Positions 45,300-56,800 of a DNA stretch of 64,000 nt are shown piece by piece. Source of the stretch: Siphonodentalium dalli (Eukaryota > Mollusca > Scaphopoda > Gadilida > Siphonodentaliidae). Within the stretch, counting starts at the first letter, position 1. Each line of letters begins with the position of its first letter. Under the pieces are notes generated by a model. The model did not search any database, had not been told where the DNA came from, and worked only from the letters and a program-made list of their open reading frames with translations. Location: the NCBI GenBank assembly GCA_032622095.1, contig CP136064.1, positions 131,385,129-131,449,128 of the forward strand. Reading direction: 5' to 3'. The translations under genes were made by a program, and so were the position numbers.

Positions 45300-47510
45300 C
45301 ATAGAAAAAGAGCATCGCTATGACATGGCAAAATACGCCCCTTAGCCATATCAAATTGTACTAAATGTACCATAAAATAAATTAACAATTTGAACTTGCA
45401 AAGAATATTTGATATATCCTAAATTTCAATGCCAAAATAAAGTCAAATTCTAAGTCGAAAAATGGCAGTTACTCATGTGAAAATAATTTGACAGAACGCA
45501 TATTCCAATTTGGCCTGTAGTTTTAGCTGGGTTTGATTGATTGATTGGGGTTTAACGTCGTTTTAGCAACAAAGCCATATCACGAGTATTGCTGGGAAAC
45601 ACACATAACAGCGTTGGTTAGAATCAATTAATGCAAACAAGAGTTATCAGATGGAAACCAAAACTGTTAATGGATGGATGGATGGACAGACAGACAGATA
45701 AACATACTGATTACATAATACGACCTTGGTTTCAAAAGGGCGTATAAAAATGAACAGTACAATAGAAACAAATTATATACCCATTGATTATACAACCACC
45801 AATATGGCCACACTTCCCCAGGCTAGACCTTTTCACATCACGCACTATAGTTAAATGGCTCAGCGTCCACCCGTCCATGCCCAAATATACTTTGTATGAA
45901 AGAAATGTAAGGAAATGCATAACCGTTTCTTTTAATGACATAAAATAATCTGTAAGAATGATGAAAATGTACAGCCACCAAAACATGCATGGATGGAAAA
46001 GGGGCTCCGGTATCAATTCTGGATACGATTCTCAACAGTGAGATTGGACGTCACTAGAGGGAACTATTAAGATTTTCATATAACAGCAAGATATTTCACA
46101 CTACATACTGGATGGAGAAAAAAACCTCCATTTGGCCAATTAAAGATCTATACATAATCCCATTAAGCACCCCTCAATTACTATTTATTTGGATTCGGGG
46201 GTAAAAAATATTTTATTCGAGTCAAGGAACCTCTCAAAGCTCAGAGTTATTAGATATCAATTTTTTAAATCTATTATTTTTCACAATCGAGAATTATTAG
46301 TGGCCCAATAAACAATTGACGAGCCGACGTTCTCGGACCAAATTGAGGATGGAGATGAATAACTCTAAAATAAAGAGGTATCTGTTGATAATATGGCCAA
46401 ATTACATCGAACAACATGTTGATAAATAACATGTTTCGGGCAATTTTATACTACATATGACAGTGGTAGCATTATTTTTGGGCAATTAATAAATTCTGAT
46501 AACTGAAGTGACATTTCTAAAAATGTTGTTGTTGTTGGATGTTGTTATATGGGGACCATTGAATCGGATTGAAGGATTGAATACCTTTAATGTCATGGTA
46601 GCCATGAAATTCACAACTGTCGAAAAAGTTTGTCAATGTTATGGGTGAGACAACCCAAACCACAAACCTTTTCGGAATGTCCATGATAGAAAGGATTTTC
46701 AAGCCTGAGACAATGTGATATGGAATAAATGTGGTAAAAGTGATGTGGCAAATAGGGTGTTTGGGTGTACACTCCAGCCCCAATTTTGGTCAAACTTTTC
46801 AACATTTGGAATTTTCAATAACTTAAAGGGGTACTGTAAACTAAATCCGACCATTTATGGGACCATCTCCTTTTATACTAAACAGAATTTATGCAACAAA
46901 TGAATGAATTTGAGGCATGGATTAGTGAAAAATACACCCATGTGCTCTATGATCAATGCAAACAACATGGTTATTATAATGAAAATGAATTTATGACTCA
47001 TTTGATTTGAGATTATTTTGAAATATAGTTTAATTTCCCAACCAGTACTTAATATAGTCGGTCTTAGAAACACGCTCTTTAAGGAAATAGTGTTAAAAAA
47101 ATTGAGAATTGTTTCTAGGGTACTTTTCAATGAGGAATTTCACAGTGCCAGCTGATTTAAAAAAAACGGTGCACACATTGGGGTTTTAGGGGCCTGAACC
47201 CCAATTTCGGGTTTCAGCACTTTTTCTCAAAATATCACCCCAATAAAAAAATATTTTTCAGTTCAATTCACTTAAATGTAGTAAGTAGACATTTAATGCT
47301 AATCATTTTTCTGGTAAAAAAAGTCTGTAAAAAGAACCAAAATTAGGGTTTTATCAGCATGAACCCCAATTTTGGGGTTTATCCCTTTTTCCTCAGATTA
47401 TAGTCCCAAAAATAATTTTGTTTTTGCCAACAAGTTTAATTTACTATGCAACAATACTGATAGTCATTCTTCCATTTTTTAAAACAGTTGTAAGTTCTAA
47501 CATCAGGGTT
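45300..47510. other. Mostly unassigned sequence
   Basis: 45300-45720 resembles a decayed core-repeat element (AAATTCTAAGTCGAAAAATG; GGATGGATGGACAGACAGAC tail). 45838-46820 shows nothing recognised on either strand. TTAAAGGGGTACTGTA at 46825 is a single TTAA-MITE end without a partner. 47200-47440 holds two diverged copies of an AACCCCAATTT(C/T)GG unit. Confidence 0.4.
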
Positions 47511-47513
47511 TTA

Positions 47514-47734
47514 TGTTAACTTGAATCGTGTATATAACTTTAACTTCCTGGTTCAAGAGTTATCGTTCCGGAAGTGACGTCAGTGTGTGAAAATGGGGAG
47601 AATGAGGAAGTGTTTTAGAGGTGATGGTATTGTGATTGTATGAAAGGAGAAAAGGAGAGGCAATCTGTGACAGCGGTGGGATACTGGGCACGGAGGAAAG
47701 AGACTTCAGGTGAGCTTTGCTATCGAACTTTTCA
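47514..47734 (+). mobile_element. Candidate 5' LTR of Ty1/copia element
   Basis: It begins TGTTAACTTG and ends CTTTTCA, fitting the TG...CA rule, immediately before the primer site. It contains a TATATA at 47531. The left boundary is inferred because the 3' LTR is outside the window and cannot be compared. Confidence 0.55.
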
Positions 47735-47745
47735 TGGTAGCAGAG
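47735..47745 (+). promoter_or_regulatory. Primer binding site, tRNA-iMet
   Basis: TGGTAGCAGAG is the exact complement of the 3' end of eukaryotic initiator tRNA-Met (CTCTGCTACCA). This is the usual primer for Ty1/copia reverse transcription. It directly follows the LTR candidate and precedes gag by about 50 nt. Confidence 0.8.
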
Positions 47746-47797
47746 CGAGGTTCCATCAATAAACAATTCGGTTTGTGAATTTCGAAATAAACAGAAA

Positions 47798-48057
47798 ATG
47801 GCAACGAGAAATTATAAAACACCACCGATGTTTTCGGAATCGAAGCCCTATAATCGTTGGATAGATGAACTACATGTAAATGTATGGGTGATTATAACAG
47901 AATTAGCACCAGAAAAGCAGGCGGCGGCGATTGCGTTATCATTACCGGAAAATAGAGGTGGAATTCGTGACAAAGTGTTCAGTGAGTTGACTGTTCGTGA
48001 ATTAAGTGACAAAGAGGGTTTCAAAAAGTTGATAACTTTCATGGATAAAATTTATAA
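47798..48057 (+). pseudogene. Copia gag, N-terminal part
   Basis: It starts MATRNYKTPPMFSESKPYNR, followed by a W-rich region and PEKQAAAIALSLPENRGGIR, typical of copia capsid N-termini in form. The frame is open to the F2 insertion at 48058. Its continuation is at 51434. The start is the first ATG after the primer site. Confidence 0.75.
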
Positions 48058-48746
48058 CAAGACAGTCAATGACTGTGGAGACGCTCACCAAACTGTTAAG
48101 ACTAGGAAGACTGGGACTCGGAAGACCATAAGAGTTAGTACTTGTCATATTCACTTAAAAACAAGTAGTCCTAAAGAGGGACATAGCCTAGAGGGTCTCC
48201 GTTTAGCAGTGGGGTGTCCACCTTGAAATATGGTCCAGATCCCCCCACCCCACATAGTCCATAGTCTGCTCCCTCTCAACTGAAGCAAACAAACTCCCAA
48301 GTTTGTAAAATTCCTTTGCACATGTTGGAATATTACAACTGACACTTCAAGCTTTCCTAACTGTGGCAAAGTTACAACCTGACATGCTCCCCTTTTTTAA
48401 TGGTGGACCCCATTCAAACGAATTTTGATCCCAACTCTCCATAGGCCATTTACACCAAATGCCATTTCTTGATTGGTCGAACCCATTTTAACAAATCTGT
48501 AACCCAGTCCCAAGTAACACAAGGACCCTCCATACTGGTTACTACATATAGGCTAAATAGGACTGATGGCTCTTGAGGGGCGCCATTTTAAGAATTACTT
48601 TGGGGGAAGAGTATATGTCCATGGTCGCACCCCTATTTGACCTGGTGAACCCATTTCAACAAATCTGAACCCAGTCACCCAATGACTCTCTATACCAAAA
48701 TGTATACCAAATATGCCAAATGGTCCTTGAGAAGATGTTTTAAAAA

Positions 48747-49659
48747 TGAAAGTGTCAACTTGGAAAGGGAATAATTTCATGTGTTAAAGTCAATGGAGTG
48801 ATTAGGAATGTGGAAAGTTGAAAGGCCTAGTTATGCAAAGAGTAAAATCTAAGATGGCTGCTGGCAGCCATGTTTTTTTGCCGAATGACCCCAAAATAAC
48901 TAATATATATACGTAACAAAATGCGACACAAACAACTTTGATATTAAAGCAGCTGTTTTTTTTAAACAAAGAGTATAACATTGAACACACACATGTAAAT
49001 GGAATGTCTCACTTAGAAATTCATTTTGGTATAAAATCCTTGATTTGTGACCTTCACACTGGGAGCCCACAGCTCCTGCTAAATCCGTCAGAAATATCAT
49101 AATCACCCAGTGCGCAACAGCGACGCTCGTGTGCGTTTACGGCGAGAGAATACAGGCAGTTACATGCTTCATTTCACACACTGGTGAGGCAGTTACAGGC
49201 TTCATTTCATACACTGGCGAGGCAGTTACAGGCTTCATTTCACACGCTGGTGAGGCAGTTACAGGCTTCATTACACACACTGGTGAGGCAGACAGGCTTC
49301 ATTACACACACTGGTGAGGCAGAATTATTCCCATCTACATGTCATTGTTAACATCCGTAACAAATTTCATGAAGATCTGACCAAAGATACGACCGATAGC
49401 CTGTGTCAAAGGATTTAGTCATGCAAAGAGTAAAATCCAAGATGGCTGCTGGCGGCCATGTTATTTTGCCGAATGACCCCAAAATGACTCGTTCCCATCT
49501 ACATGTTAATGTCAACATTCATGACAAATTTCATAAAGATCAGACCAAAGGTATGACCTGTAGCCCACGGGAAAGGAAATTGTTGACGGACACATGCACA
49601 CAAGGACGACGGACGCTAATCCATGGCAATAGCTCAAACTTACAAATAAGTTGAGCTAA
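48747..49659 (+). mobile_element. F1 element nested in F2
   Basis: It starts TGAAAGTGTCAACTTGG (most of the left hairpin is deleted) and ends with the AGCTCAAACTTACAAATAAG hairpin and TTGAGCTAA. The matching site in the other F2 copy (near 25491) reads AAAAATAACTGATG without it, so insertion left no duplication and fell between A and T. It contains only a few core units and a 33 bp minisatellite. Confidence 0.85.
49156..49321 (+). repeat. 33 bp minisatellite, 5 copies
   Basis: The unit GCAGTTACAGGCTTCATTTC plus ACACACTGGTGAG is repeated five times; the last unit is slightly shorter. It sits inside the nested F1 copy and is not found in the other F1 copies. Confidence 0.9.
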
Positions 49660-50859
49660 TAACTGATGAGGGAAAGAATTATGTCATTGGCTCTGACCAA
49701 TTCTGAATCAAATCTGAATCCTAGTCACCCATACCAAATATAAGCTGAATAGTTCTTATGGTTCTTGATGGGAAGACATTTTAAGAATTACAATGGATGG
49801 ACAAGTTACGTCCCTGGCTCTGCCCTTATTTGACCAGGTGACCTCATTTTAACACATCTGTATCCCCGTCACCCAAAAACTTTCCATACCAATTATAAGC
49901 TAAATAGCCCCGATGATTCTTGAGAAGTTTTAAGAATTACTATAGATGGAAAGAGTCCCTAGCTATGCCATTTTTTGACCATGTGACCCCCATTTGAACA
50001 GAACTGAATCCTCCACACAAAATATGTCTCAATTCTTCATCTCAGGTAAGCTAAGAAAATGCCTCCATCTTTCTCATCCAGTTTCCCATATGTAATCGCC
50101 TGAGAAAACAGGTATTTAGTTTTACTGGCCTAACTGTCAGGTTCATCATTCACACTTGGCCTTGGGAGTGGAGTTGTTATCATAAGCAGGGTCATTTATA
50201 TACAAACTCTCTAACAGGCAGAGAAATTTAGGCTATTAATCAAAGCTGTCATTCCAAACAGATTTTGTTAACACTGCCATTTCATTTATTACTTTATAAT
50301 CAATGTGACTTCTATATGGTTTAAGCATGTTCTTGATTTTAGACTGATTTAAACCAAATTTGGTTGAGTCACCCTGGTGGATGTTATAATGGTGTTATTT
50401 TTTTTTTAAATTGAGCCTGATTGAGCAAGAAATTAATCTCAATTAAAATAAAAAAATTAATTTGAAAAAATAATAAAAAATTTGGGGGTTTTTTGTTTTG
50501 TTTTGTTTTGTTCAATGTAAAATGTTTTTTTTTTTAAGAGTTGTGTCCCTGGCCCCGCCCACATTTGACCCTTACTGAACAAATCTGAACCCCAGTCACC
50601 CAAGGATCCTTCATACCAAATATGAACCCATTTGGCCTTATGGTATTTGAGAAGATGTTTAAAAGAATTACTATGGAGGGAAAGAGTTATGGCCCTGGCT
50701 TCGCAACTATTTGACCCAGTGACCTCATTTGAACAAATCTGAATGTGAGTAACCTAGGGAACATCCACACCAAATATGAACTCATTCGGTCCATTGGTTC
50801 CAGAGGAGAAGATGTTCAAAGAATTGTTGACGGACGGACGGACGAACAAATGGGTAGAT

Positions 50860-51335
50860 ATGTGGCTCCGACCTATGTGGCTAGAAATGGTAATGTGGCT
50901 TTAGTTTTTATGTGGCTTCTCAAGTAGCCATAAAATTTTATGTGGCTATCAAGTAGTAGATAGTGATAAAACTCCAGATTATGGATTCATAACATGTTGG
51001 AATTATAGCAGAAGAAGCTGATTAAAACTCAAAAACTTGCACTCAGCAACTGGGACAGTGGAATAGGAGAAACTGACAGGTCCGTGATTGGGTGGCTAGC
51101 CGCATAAATGTCAGTCAGTGTCCGACATCTCCTATTGACGGGTCATGGATGTCTAAATCGATGGACTTTTTGTTTCCAAATTTTGAGTGACTACAAAATT
51201 AAATAAGCTGATTAGGCCAAATAGATCATTTTTGAACGTCCATCTGAAAGCTGTTACGTGGCTAGCCACGCAACGGAAGTTATGCACATAAATATCCATT
51301 TCACACACTCTTAGCCACATAAGTAGTCATTAGTA
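50860..51335. mobile_element. Insert with TATGTGGCTA inverted ends
   Basis: About 480 bp absent from the other F2 copy, interrupting the GACGGACGGACG tail. TATGTGGCTAGAAATGG near the left end is mirrored by TCTTAGCCACATAAG at the right. TATGTGGCT is repeated several times near the left end, and GTGGCTAGCCACG forms an internal hairpin. Confidence 0.6.
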
Positions 51336-51433
51336 AACACGGACGGACGGCTCGACGGACGGACGGATGGACGGACAACGGACGAGGAGTGATGACTATA
51401 GCTCCACCGGAGACTTCGTCTCAGGTGAGCTAA

Positions 51434-51795
51434 AAAGGATGAACTGTCATCTGCATATGAGACATACACAGATTTTGATCGTTACAAAAAGACACAAAAA
51501 TTTGACATGGATCATTACATCATGGATTTTGAGAAGAGGTATAATAAGAAACTTCGACAATCAGTTCTGGCTTTTAAGCTTTTGGATGGAACTTGTTTAG
51601 AACACAAAGACCGGCAACTTGTTCTTACTGCTGTAAATTATGAGGACTCTGATTCATTATTCAGACAGATGAGTGTAGCTTTAAGGAAATTCTTCGGAAA
51701 ACAATCTATGACAGCTAATGAAAATAAAGATAGAAATATATCTATCAAAGTGGAACCAGATGATTCTGAAGCGTATGTTGCATTTCGGTATGGTG
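51434..51795 (+). pseudogene. Copia gag, C-terminal part
   Basis: It resumes KDELSSAYETYTDFDRYKKT and runs through the capsid C-terminal region (MDHYIMDFEKRYNKKLRQSV) into an acidic linker. Near 51785-51800 the coding meaning switches by one base to the frame that carries the RGG-rich region and pol, so a single-base indel separates gag from the zinc knuckle in this copy. Confidence 0.8.
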
Positions 51796-53388
51796 ATAAG
51801 AGGACGTGGACAATATGACAGAAATAGAGGATTTTCTCGGGGTCATGGAGGTCAAGCACCGGATAGACCTGGAGGGTTTCAACGAGGTCGTGGAGGTCAA
51901 AATTTGGATAGACCTGGAGGAAGGAATAGACGGCGGACTAATCCTATATCTTCTGATGGGAGGCCAATGAGGTGTGTAATCTGTGAGAGTATTCTGCATT
52001 TCGCCGCAGGATGTCCACATTCTTACGAGAACATGGAGAAAAGGACATACTTTTGTAATTCCGAAATTCAACAAGATGCAGAAGCTGTACTATTTACAGG
52101 AAATGTAGTAGAAGAAATGCAAGTTCTGGTAAATGAGACAATTTGTTGTGCTGTTCTTGACATCGCTTGTAGCTCAACAGTCGCAGGAAAACTGTGGATG
52201 GAATGTTTTCTGGATTCATTAACACCAGAGAATTTAGCAAAAGTGCAACGAGAGGAGAGCTCAACTGTTTTCAGATTTGTTGGTGGAACAAGACTTGAAT
52301 CAAGAGGGAAAGTAACTTTTCCGTGTGAATTAGCCGGAGTTCGAAGCACAATAACAACGGACGTTGTTGATAGTGACAATCCACTTTTGTTAGGAAAACC
52401 ATCTATGAAGAAAGCAGGAATTGTTTTGGACTTGGTGAATGATCGTGCACATATTTTTGACAAATATGTTGACTTACAATTAACATCTGCAGGACATAAT
52501 TGTATTCCACTCTTTCAAACTGAGGTTACCATTCAGGAGACATGCATGGTTGACATTTTCAAGGACAAAGTTTCTTTAAACGAGATGCAGCATGTGATCA
52601 CCAAATTACATAAACAATTTGCTCATCCTTCTAGTGAACGTCTTAAAGTTCTTTTGAGAGATGCCAATATGAGAGATAAGAGGTGTCTTGAAATCGTGGA
52701 TAAGGTGACTGAAAACTGTGATATATGCAAACGATATCGGAAAACTTCAAGTCGTCCAGTTGTGTGTGTACCAATTTCTAAAAATTTCAATTATGTGGTT
52801 GTGATGGATCTTAAGGAATGGGATAAAAATAAAGGTATTTACTTCCTTCACATCATTGATATGGCAACTCGATTCTCTTTGGCATCAGTTATCTACAGCA
52901 AGAAACAAGAAGTTATTATAGACAATGTGATGAAAATGTGGATCGATGGAGGTTTTGGTACTCCACAGAAAATTCTCACAGACAACGGAGGTGAATTTGC
53001 ATGTTCAAAGGTGAGAGACATGGCTGAAAATTTGAATATAGAAGTGATGAATACTGCTGCTAATTCGCCATGGCAGAATGGACTTTGTGAAAGAAACAAT
53101 GCGGTAGTTGATGGCAGTGTCAAGAAAATTCTATCGGATCAACCTGATATGGATCTGGAGACTGCTCTTATTTGGGCAATAAATGCTAAAAACTCTCTGC
53201 AGATGGTTTATGGTTATAGCCCATATCAGTTAGTGTTCAGATGCAATCCAAATCTACCTTCAATACTGGTTGACAGACCACCAGCATTAAAAGGTTCGAC
53301 ACAAACTGAAATATTCGCAAAACATTTAAATGCTTTGCACAGCGCGCGCCAAGCGTTCATCGGAGCAGAAGCATCTGAAAAAATCTGA
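51796..53388 (+). pseudogene. Copia polyprotein: zinc knuckle, protease, integrase
   Basis: An RGG-rich stretch is followed by a CCHC knuckle (CVICESILHFAAGC, spacing CX2CX4HX4C). Next come a protease-like VLDIACSSTVAG with an intact Asp, then the HHCC integrase zinc region (LHKQFAHPSS to CDICKRYRK). The integrase core carries its Asp, Asp and Glu residues in VVMDLKEW, ILTDNGGEF and QNGLCERNN. The frame ends at a TGA (53386-53388) just before an arginine-rich run that continues in the same frame, consistent with a CGA to TGA change. Catalytic residues look intact but the copy is dead downstream. Confidence 0.88.
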
Positions 53389-53881
53389 AGAGCACTCAGG
53401 CATCAGGTTCGGCCTAGTGGAGATCGATATGAAATTGGCGATATGAAATTGATTCTGAACAAAACTTGCCATCAGAAAATGCAAATGTCCGAAATGAGTT
53501 CAAGCTTCCAAAATTGGGACAATCTATTCGTTTTGTGCGAAAAGGAGATGATGAATGGTGTTATGTTGACATAGTGAGTCGTGGTGGTAAAGTTGGTGGA
53601 AAATATGCAGAATGGCTAAATGTTAAGGAACATGGAGATAAGCCTGTAAGAGCTATTGATTTTCGAAATGGAGTGGACAAGTGGGAATTATACGAAGAAA
53701 GTGAAGAATCGAGGGAAGAAAGTACTATAAACTGATATGGAGGTGAACATAACAAAATATTCTAAAGATAGCGAGATTGTAGCTGCTGCAAAATGTCAGG
53801 AATTGGAAAATTGGAGTAAATTTGAAGTTCACGAGGAAGTTAACGACTCTGGACAGTCATTCATCTCAACCAGATGGGTTA
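53389..53881 (+). pseudogene. Copia integrase C-terminus and RT start, frameshifted
   Basis: After the stop, RALRHQVRPSGDRYEIGD continues the integrase tail. A small direct duplication (CGATATGAAATTG) then shifts the frame. 53466-53735 reads LGQSIRFVRKGDDEWCYVDI and on to an acidic tail, and another shift leads to FISTRWVI, the start of the RT domain, cut by the giant inverted-repeat element. At least two frameshifts and one stop. Confidence 0.75.
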
Positions 53882-56800
53882 TAGTCCAGGAGATATTGGT
53901 CAACCTCTGCACCCCCCCCCCCAGGACTTAACTTCACCCCACTAATTTTCTTCCTTAAGGTCTCCTCTAATTTTTTTCACTTGTTAACAAGAAAAGATTA
54001 ATGCACCAGGTTTCATTGATCGGCGTTATAGTAAAGATGATGTCACATGCCGTCTTGCTTTCCGCTCGATTCGTTATGCTAATATACAACCCTTACAAAT
54101 TAGCCAAAAATCCGACACCAGAATCCAATATGGCGGCCAAGATGGCCGCCGAAATGTGAAAATATGCTATTTTTCTGTCATGTTACCACCTTTCGTTTGT
54201 CTCTGTGGGAAAATGTTAGAATGTTTGCGTCATGTTATACATTTATCATACAGAGGAGTCATTGGCGAATACATGGGGACCATAATATGCATTCATTGCG
54301 GGATATTTTTGTCCGATATCACGTTTTCCCAAATGCCGGTATCATAGGTCAAAGCCGAATCTCCGTTAATAACGCGATGTTATGTTTCGAATCAATGAAT
54401 GTTATTGCTATTATAACAACACCCATGCATATATATTTGCAGGAGATACTCGAGCTAGGATTCCTCTTATACCTGAGTTGAGGAATATTTACCCAACTCC
54501 AAGATGGCGGCCAAAATGGCCACCAGAAATAAAAAATCGCTGATTTTAACATCAGTGAGCATTATTGTCATGACAACTCCACACCTGCTTACTATTGTAA
54601 GTTGGGAACACTTAGACGAAGAACTTTCCTTGTACCATATCCAAATAAAAGTCCCCCAAATCCAAAATGGCGCCCACAATGGCGGACAGATTTTGAAAAA
54701 TCACAGAAAATCCCTCATATTCACATCATTGGGCATTATTGTCGAGACAACTCCATCCATGCGTACAGTTGAGTTGGAAATACTGAGTTGAAGTAATTAC
54801 CTTACATCTCATGCAAGAAATGGTTTTCCAAATCGAAGATGGCGGCCAAAATGGCGACCGAAATTTGAAAACACGCCTACATTCCTTTACTTTCTTAGGA
54901 TGGGCGTTATTGTTTCGCGATTTCTACCCACCACTACATGTTGATATGTATGAATTATTCATTATGGTTTGGCAAGTGATACTCAGTCAATATGGCGGCC
55001 AAACTGGCGGGCAGAAATTGAAAAGAAGCCGATATTATCACATACTAATTTCAACTTTTTGTCATAATATTAATTTGTATAAACGAAACGGTACATAATA
55101 TAAGCCATATATTAGTTCCAATGTAAGTCGTAGTCTTTTGGAAGGGTGAAAACCCACAATCGCGATGTGGCATTTCAAAATCCATTCTCCACTAAGGGCT
55201 CATACTGGCCGTAACCGTATATAGGTGCGCCGAATATTCATATTATGACTTCCAAGAATCAAAACAACAGTACCTGAGCTTATTCTGAATTGCCACATTC
55301 AGCATTATCTAGACTCGTTTCCGTCTCTTCGTCAGATTAATCTATCTCACCCACAACAACAGTTCACTACTCTTCTTCGTAGAAGGGTGCCACTAATCGG
55401 AATGTTTCAAACAATACATATGCCGGATTCTAGCTCACGTGTTTGTTTCGAAAGCTTGGAATTCTTAGCGAGCTTCATTCGTGGTATAGCTTATGGTATA
55501 ATACAGATGCTACATATGCATGGGGTATATGCGTCATCTTGTGCGATACACTATAAAGGAATTCGGTCGATGCGTATACAAGCTTTCAGAAGGACCTATC
55601 TATCTGCGTATTGCCAGCTTTGGTGACCTAATGGGGATAACAACGTGTACACCTGGTGATTTTCCCAAACAGCCACTTCTCAATATATGGTTCATCAATT
55701 CACATACCCATCTAATGCACTCACGTACCCGGACAACTTCTGTATATGGCTTCGAATGTGGAAAGCCCGACATTTGTGGATACAATTCTGCTAAGGCGTA
55801 GACGACCATAATGCATAATATACCCAAACTCCTTGAACATGATCATAAGAACAAGCTTGTTGGCGTCCAGCAATCGTCTCACCGAACAGTTCCAAGCAGA
55901 TGATAACAATAATCACGGTGCTAGTTTGTGGGTATGTGTCACGATAGTGGAAATGAAATTGGACCATGACTGCACCGCCCCTTATTTTGTTATGTTTTAG
56001 ATTCAGACAGGATCTCATGTGTGGCTTTGCTTTCCTTGTATGCTAAAATTGTATGTTCCCACCCATTTGGAAGCCGTTCTTAAACAACTGGACCAGGAGT
56101 ATGCCATTGGCTACTGCTGTATAAGCCCCACCAAGACTGGGGTGTAGTCTTAAAGGCGATACATTTGATAGTTGGTTGATATGTCATACTCACGCTGGGT
56201 GGTATGGTTCAAGAAAGTACAAATGTCATCAACAAAAGGGTGAAATGTTCAACACGAAGAACATCCACAGGAATGTTACGTTGGTGAGCTCTTGCATTCA
56301 GTTCAACAAACGTTGGTACACCAAGTGATTTCTTGGTAACATCACCATTGCGACCATTTCCCTACATGAGACATTAACTACTATATTCTAAAGTTATATA
56401 TATAAAACTATATGATCATAAAGGTCGCGTTCCCCAACGTCCACTGCCATCGAGACTGTAAATTGTTCTTTAAATACATAGTGAAATAAATGCACCACAG
56501 TTCCTGACATTTTCTTGAATAATACCGCCCACATACTGACACTAACCCCGAGAGAGGATAACAAAACACACACGCATATACATTCATGCTATAAAGACAT
56601 TATCATTTAGTCCATCCGACTGTTTTGAGGGAGGCTAGCATAGTATTATCCAGACAAAAGTGTACGTAGTTGAATCAGAAAGGCGGATGTGGAAATACAA
56701 TCTTACCACACCAAATAAAACCGACACGCATGACATTCGATATCTTAAACATGCACCAGGTGTAGGGGTGGTGTATAGAGTGGCCCATTTCATTCCCACT

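Larger units (their letters stand above)
48058..51433 (+). mobile_element. F2 element inserted in copia gag
   Basis: It runs from CAAGACAGTCAATGACTGTG to the hairpin GGAGACTTCGTCTC and TGAGCTAA. Removing exactly this interval keeps the gag reading frame, with no target duplication needed. It closely matches 24808-27514 but lacks the TTAA MITE and instead carries an F1 copy (48747-49659) and a TGTGGCT-ended insert (about 50860-51335). Confidence 0.85.

Noticed and set aside
43665-47510. Start exon of the MBLAC1-like gene
   Set aside because: I scanned minus-strand frames for an N-terminal segment ending one base into a codon before a GT donor and found none that reads like the family.
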